Notes under the pieces: generated by a model
The model's input: only the letters and a program-made list of their open reading frames with translations
Database searches by the model: none
Told to the model about the DNA's origin: nothing
Program-made: the position numbers and the translations under genes
Source of the DNA: a virus
IMG/VR virus record: IMGVR_UViG_3300039186_000245
Coordinates: 1 to 38,984 of that record
Length of the DNA stretch: 38,984 nt
Reading direction: 5' to 3' (one strand)
Shown: positions 38,200 through 38,984 of the stretch, one piece after another
How positions within the stretch are numbered: position 1 is the stretch's first letter
Layout of the letters: each line of letters opens with the position of its first letter

Positions 38200-38984
38200 T
38201 TACGAGGTTTTTGCTAGTCGCCATGACCAACTCCACATCGCAGTTTTAGGTATAGCCTTATTTGTTGTATCATCAAATGCGATACCAACACCAACCATGT
38301 CTAATGCTGTAATTGCTTTAGCAGATGTCCAATCAATATTAAAATGCCAATTACCCTTCCCACTAGCATCTAATATAACCGTAGGACTTATACCGCTATT
38401 AAAAATTCCTGCTACGGTACCAGCTGCTGGAAATGGTAAACTTGAACTTGGTGGTGATAATGTGTCCATAGCCCACCGTACCCCAGTAGGATTCCCAGCA
38501 TTACTCGGCGACGTTAATTGTGCAAATATAGACAACCTATAAGTTGAATCTACTGGCATAACAGTTCCACCGTGTATGAAACATGATATTGCCTCTGGTG
38601 TCCATAGCCCACCTGATGGTGCAAGTGCTAAGTCGGTATTACCACTAGGATTAACCGGTGTCCATGTTGCGAACCCATTTTTACCATTACCAGGACCAAC
38701 ACCCCATGCTAATTCCCTTCCACCACTTAGATTGTAATCAGGTGCGTTTTCAATGTCACCTAATGCTCCTTCATTTATTTGCCATACTGAAGATCCACTA
38801 CTTGAGCCCGTTGCTCCGATTGAACCAGTTGCTCCAGTTGAACCTGCCCCAGCTAAACCAGTTGAACCAATACCGCCAGTTAACCCGGTTGCTCCAGTTG
38901 AACCAATTAAACCTGTTCCAGTTAAACCAGTTGCTCCAGTTGAACCAATTAAACCTGTTCCAGTTAAACCTGTTGCTCCAGTTG
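38200..38984 (-). CDS. Collagen-like tail fibre, C-terminal part (5' end outside window)
   Basis: The frame is open from the window edge to the stop at 38202-38200; the internal ATG at 38559 is not the true start because coding continues upstream without a stop. The first 60 visible residues are Gly-x-y collagen-like repeats (units GAT, GLT, GLI, GST) with periodic two-residue breaks (G-T, G-A). Then come a Ser/Gly linker (GSSSGSS) and a C-terminal domain of about 195 residues rich in Trp, Gly, Pro and beta strands ([50 protein letters not shown]). This domain is probably the receptor-binding head at the end of a collagen-like stalk. It is a separate protein from the collagen-like fibre encoded at 8201-5625, with no obvious sequence identity. 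Confidence 0.75.
   Translation of the reverse strand, partial: TGATGLTGTGLIGSTGATGLTGTGLIGSTGATGLTGGIGSTGLAGAGSTGATGSIGATGSSSGSSVWQINEGALGDIENAPDYNLSGGRELAWGVGPGNGKNGFATWTPVNPSGNTDLALAPSGGLWTPEAISCFIHGGTVMPVDSTYRLSIFAQLTSPSNAGNPTGVRWAMDTLSPPSSSLPFPAAGTVAGIFNSGISPTVILDASGKGNWHFNIDWTSAKAITALDMVGVGIAFDDTTNKAIPKTAMWSWSWRLAKTS
38891..38984. repeat. 42-bp tandem repeat in the collagen-like region
   Basis: Two full copies (38891-38932 and 38933-38974) differ by a single base (A/T at the twelfth codon), and a third copy begins at 38975 and runs out of the window. Each unit encodes 14 residues: [11 protein letters not shown] and GLI, so one triplet per unit is a residue short. The near identity suggests recent duplication. 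Confidence 0.85.

Noticed and set aside
38200-38559. Treating the 119-codon frame as a complete gene from its internal ATG
   Set aside because: The frame stays open and collagen-like to the window edge, so the ATG is internal and the gene is incomplete at its 5' end.
38891-38984. Repeats considered as a CRISPR array
   Set aside because: The units are directly contiguous with no spacers and encode collagen-like residues in frame.

Overview
This window reads as the late (virion structural) region of a contractile-tailed, T4-like myovirus. All credible genes lie on the minus strand, so transcription runs from high to low coordinates. The DNA is AT-rich and densely packed: many genes are 0-20 bp apart or overlap, and no gene-free stretch exceeds 300 bp (the longest is 401-631). 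Starts are preceded by A-rich leaders with almost no Shine-Dalgarno sequence, which suggests a Bacteroidetes (perhaps flavobacterial) host. This is an inference, since no host marker gene is present. I see no tRNA, integrase, insertion sequence or CRISPR array.

Layout in transcription order (right to left): (1) 38984-38200, the 3' part of a collagen-like fibre gene running off the window. (2) 38125-35887, five small unrecognised genes, several overlapping. (3) 35860-29271, a tail/baseplate hub block: a 598-aa structural protein, a gp53-like LysM protein, a gp27/gpD-like hub, a 491-aa structural protein, a gp5/gpV-like spike without a lysozyme domain, and a small Ala/Thr-rich protein. (4) 29162-26688, two non-structural genes inside the baseplate block: a four-domain ribosomal-protein-S1-like protein, and a glutamine-synthetase-fold amidoligase-like enzyme fused to a pentapeptide-repeat-like tail. 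(5) 26682-19945, wedge genes: a 287-aa structural protein, gp25, gp6/gpJ, a small protein and a very large gp7-like protein with PKD-like domains. (6) 19955-5625, five fibre or host-contact proteins of 216, 704, 1297, 1658 and 858 aa. (7) 5609-4594, a coupled coiled-coil / membrane-anchored pair. (8) 4579-1688, three more virion-type proteins, one tail-tube-like. (9) 1662-116, a small protein with a T4-type capsid-targeting-like N-terminus, a RuvC-like resolvase and a GroES-like co-chaperonin.

The block would build a baseplate (spike, hub, wedges) and its fibres. The GroES-like protein probably assists folding of virion proteins, and the RuvC-like nuclease probably resolves branched DNA before packaging. 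A nine-base motif, AATATATAA on the coding strand, occurs ten times. Eight copies lie 13-30 nt upstream of a start codon. It resembles the T4 late promoter (TATAAATA) and is the strongest candidate for this phage's own late promoter. The most unusual content is the S1-like and amidoligase-pentapeptide pair, each behind its own copy of this motif, within the baseplate genes. No database search was possible; all family calls come from reading motifs.
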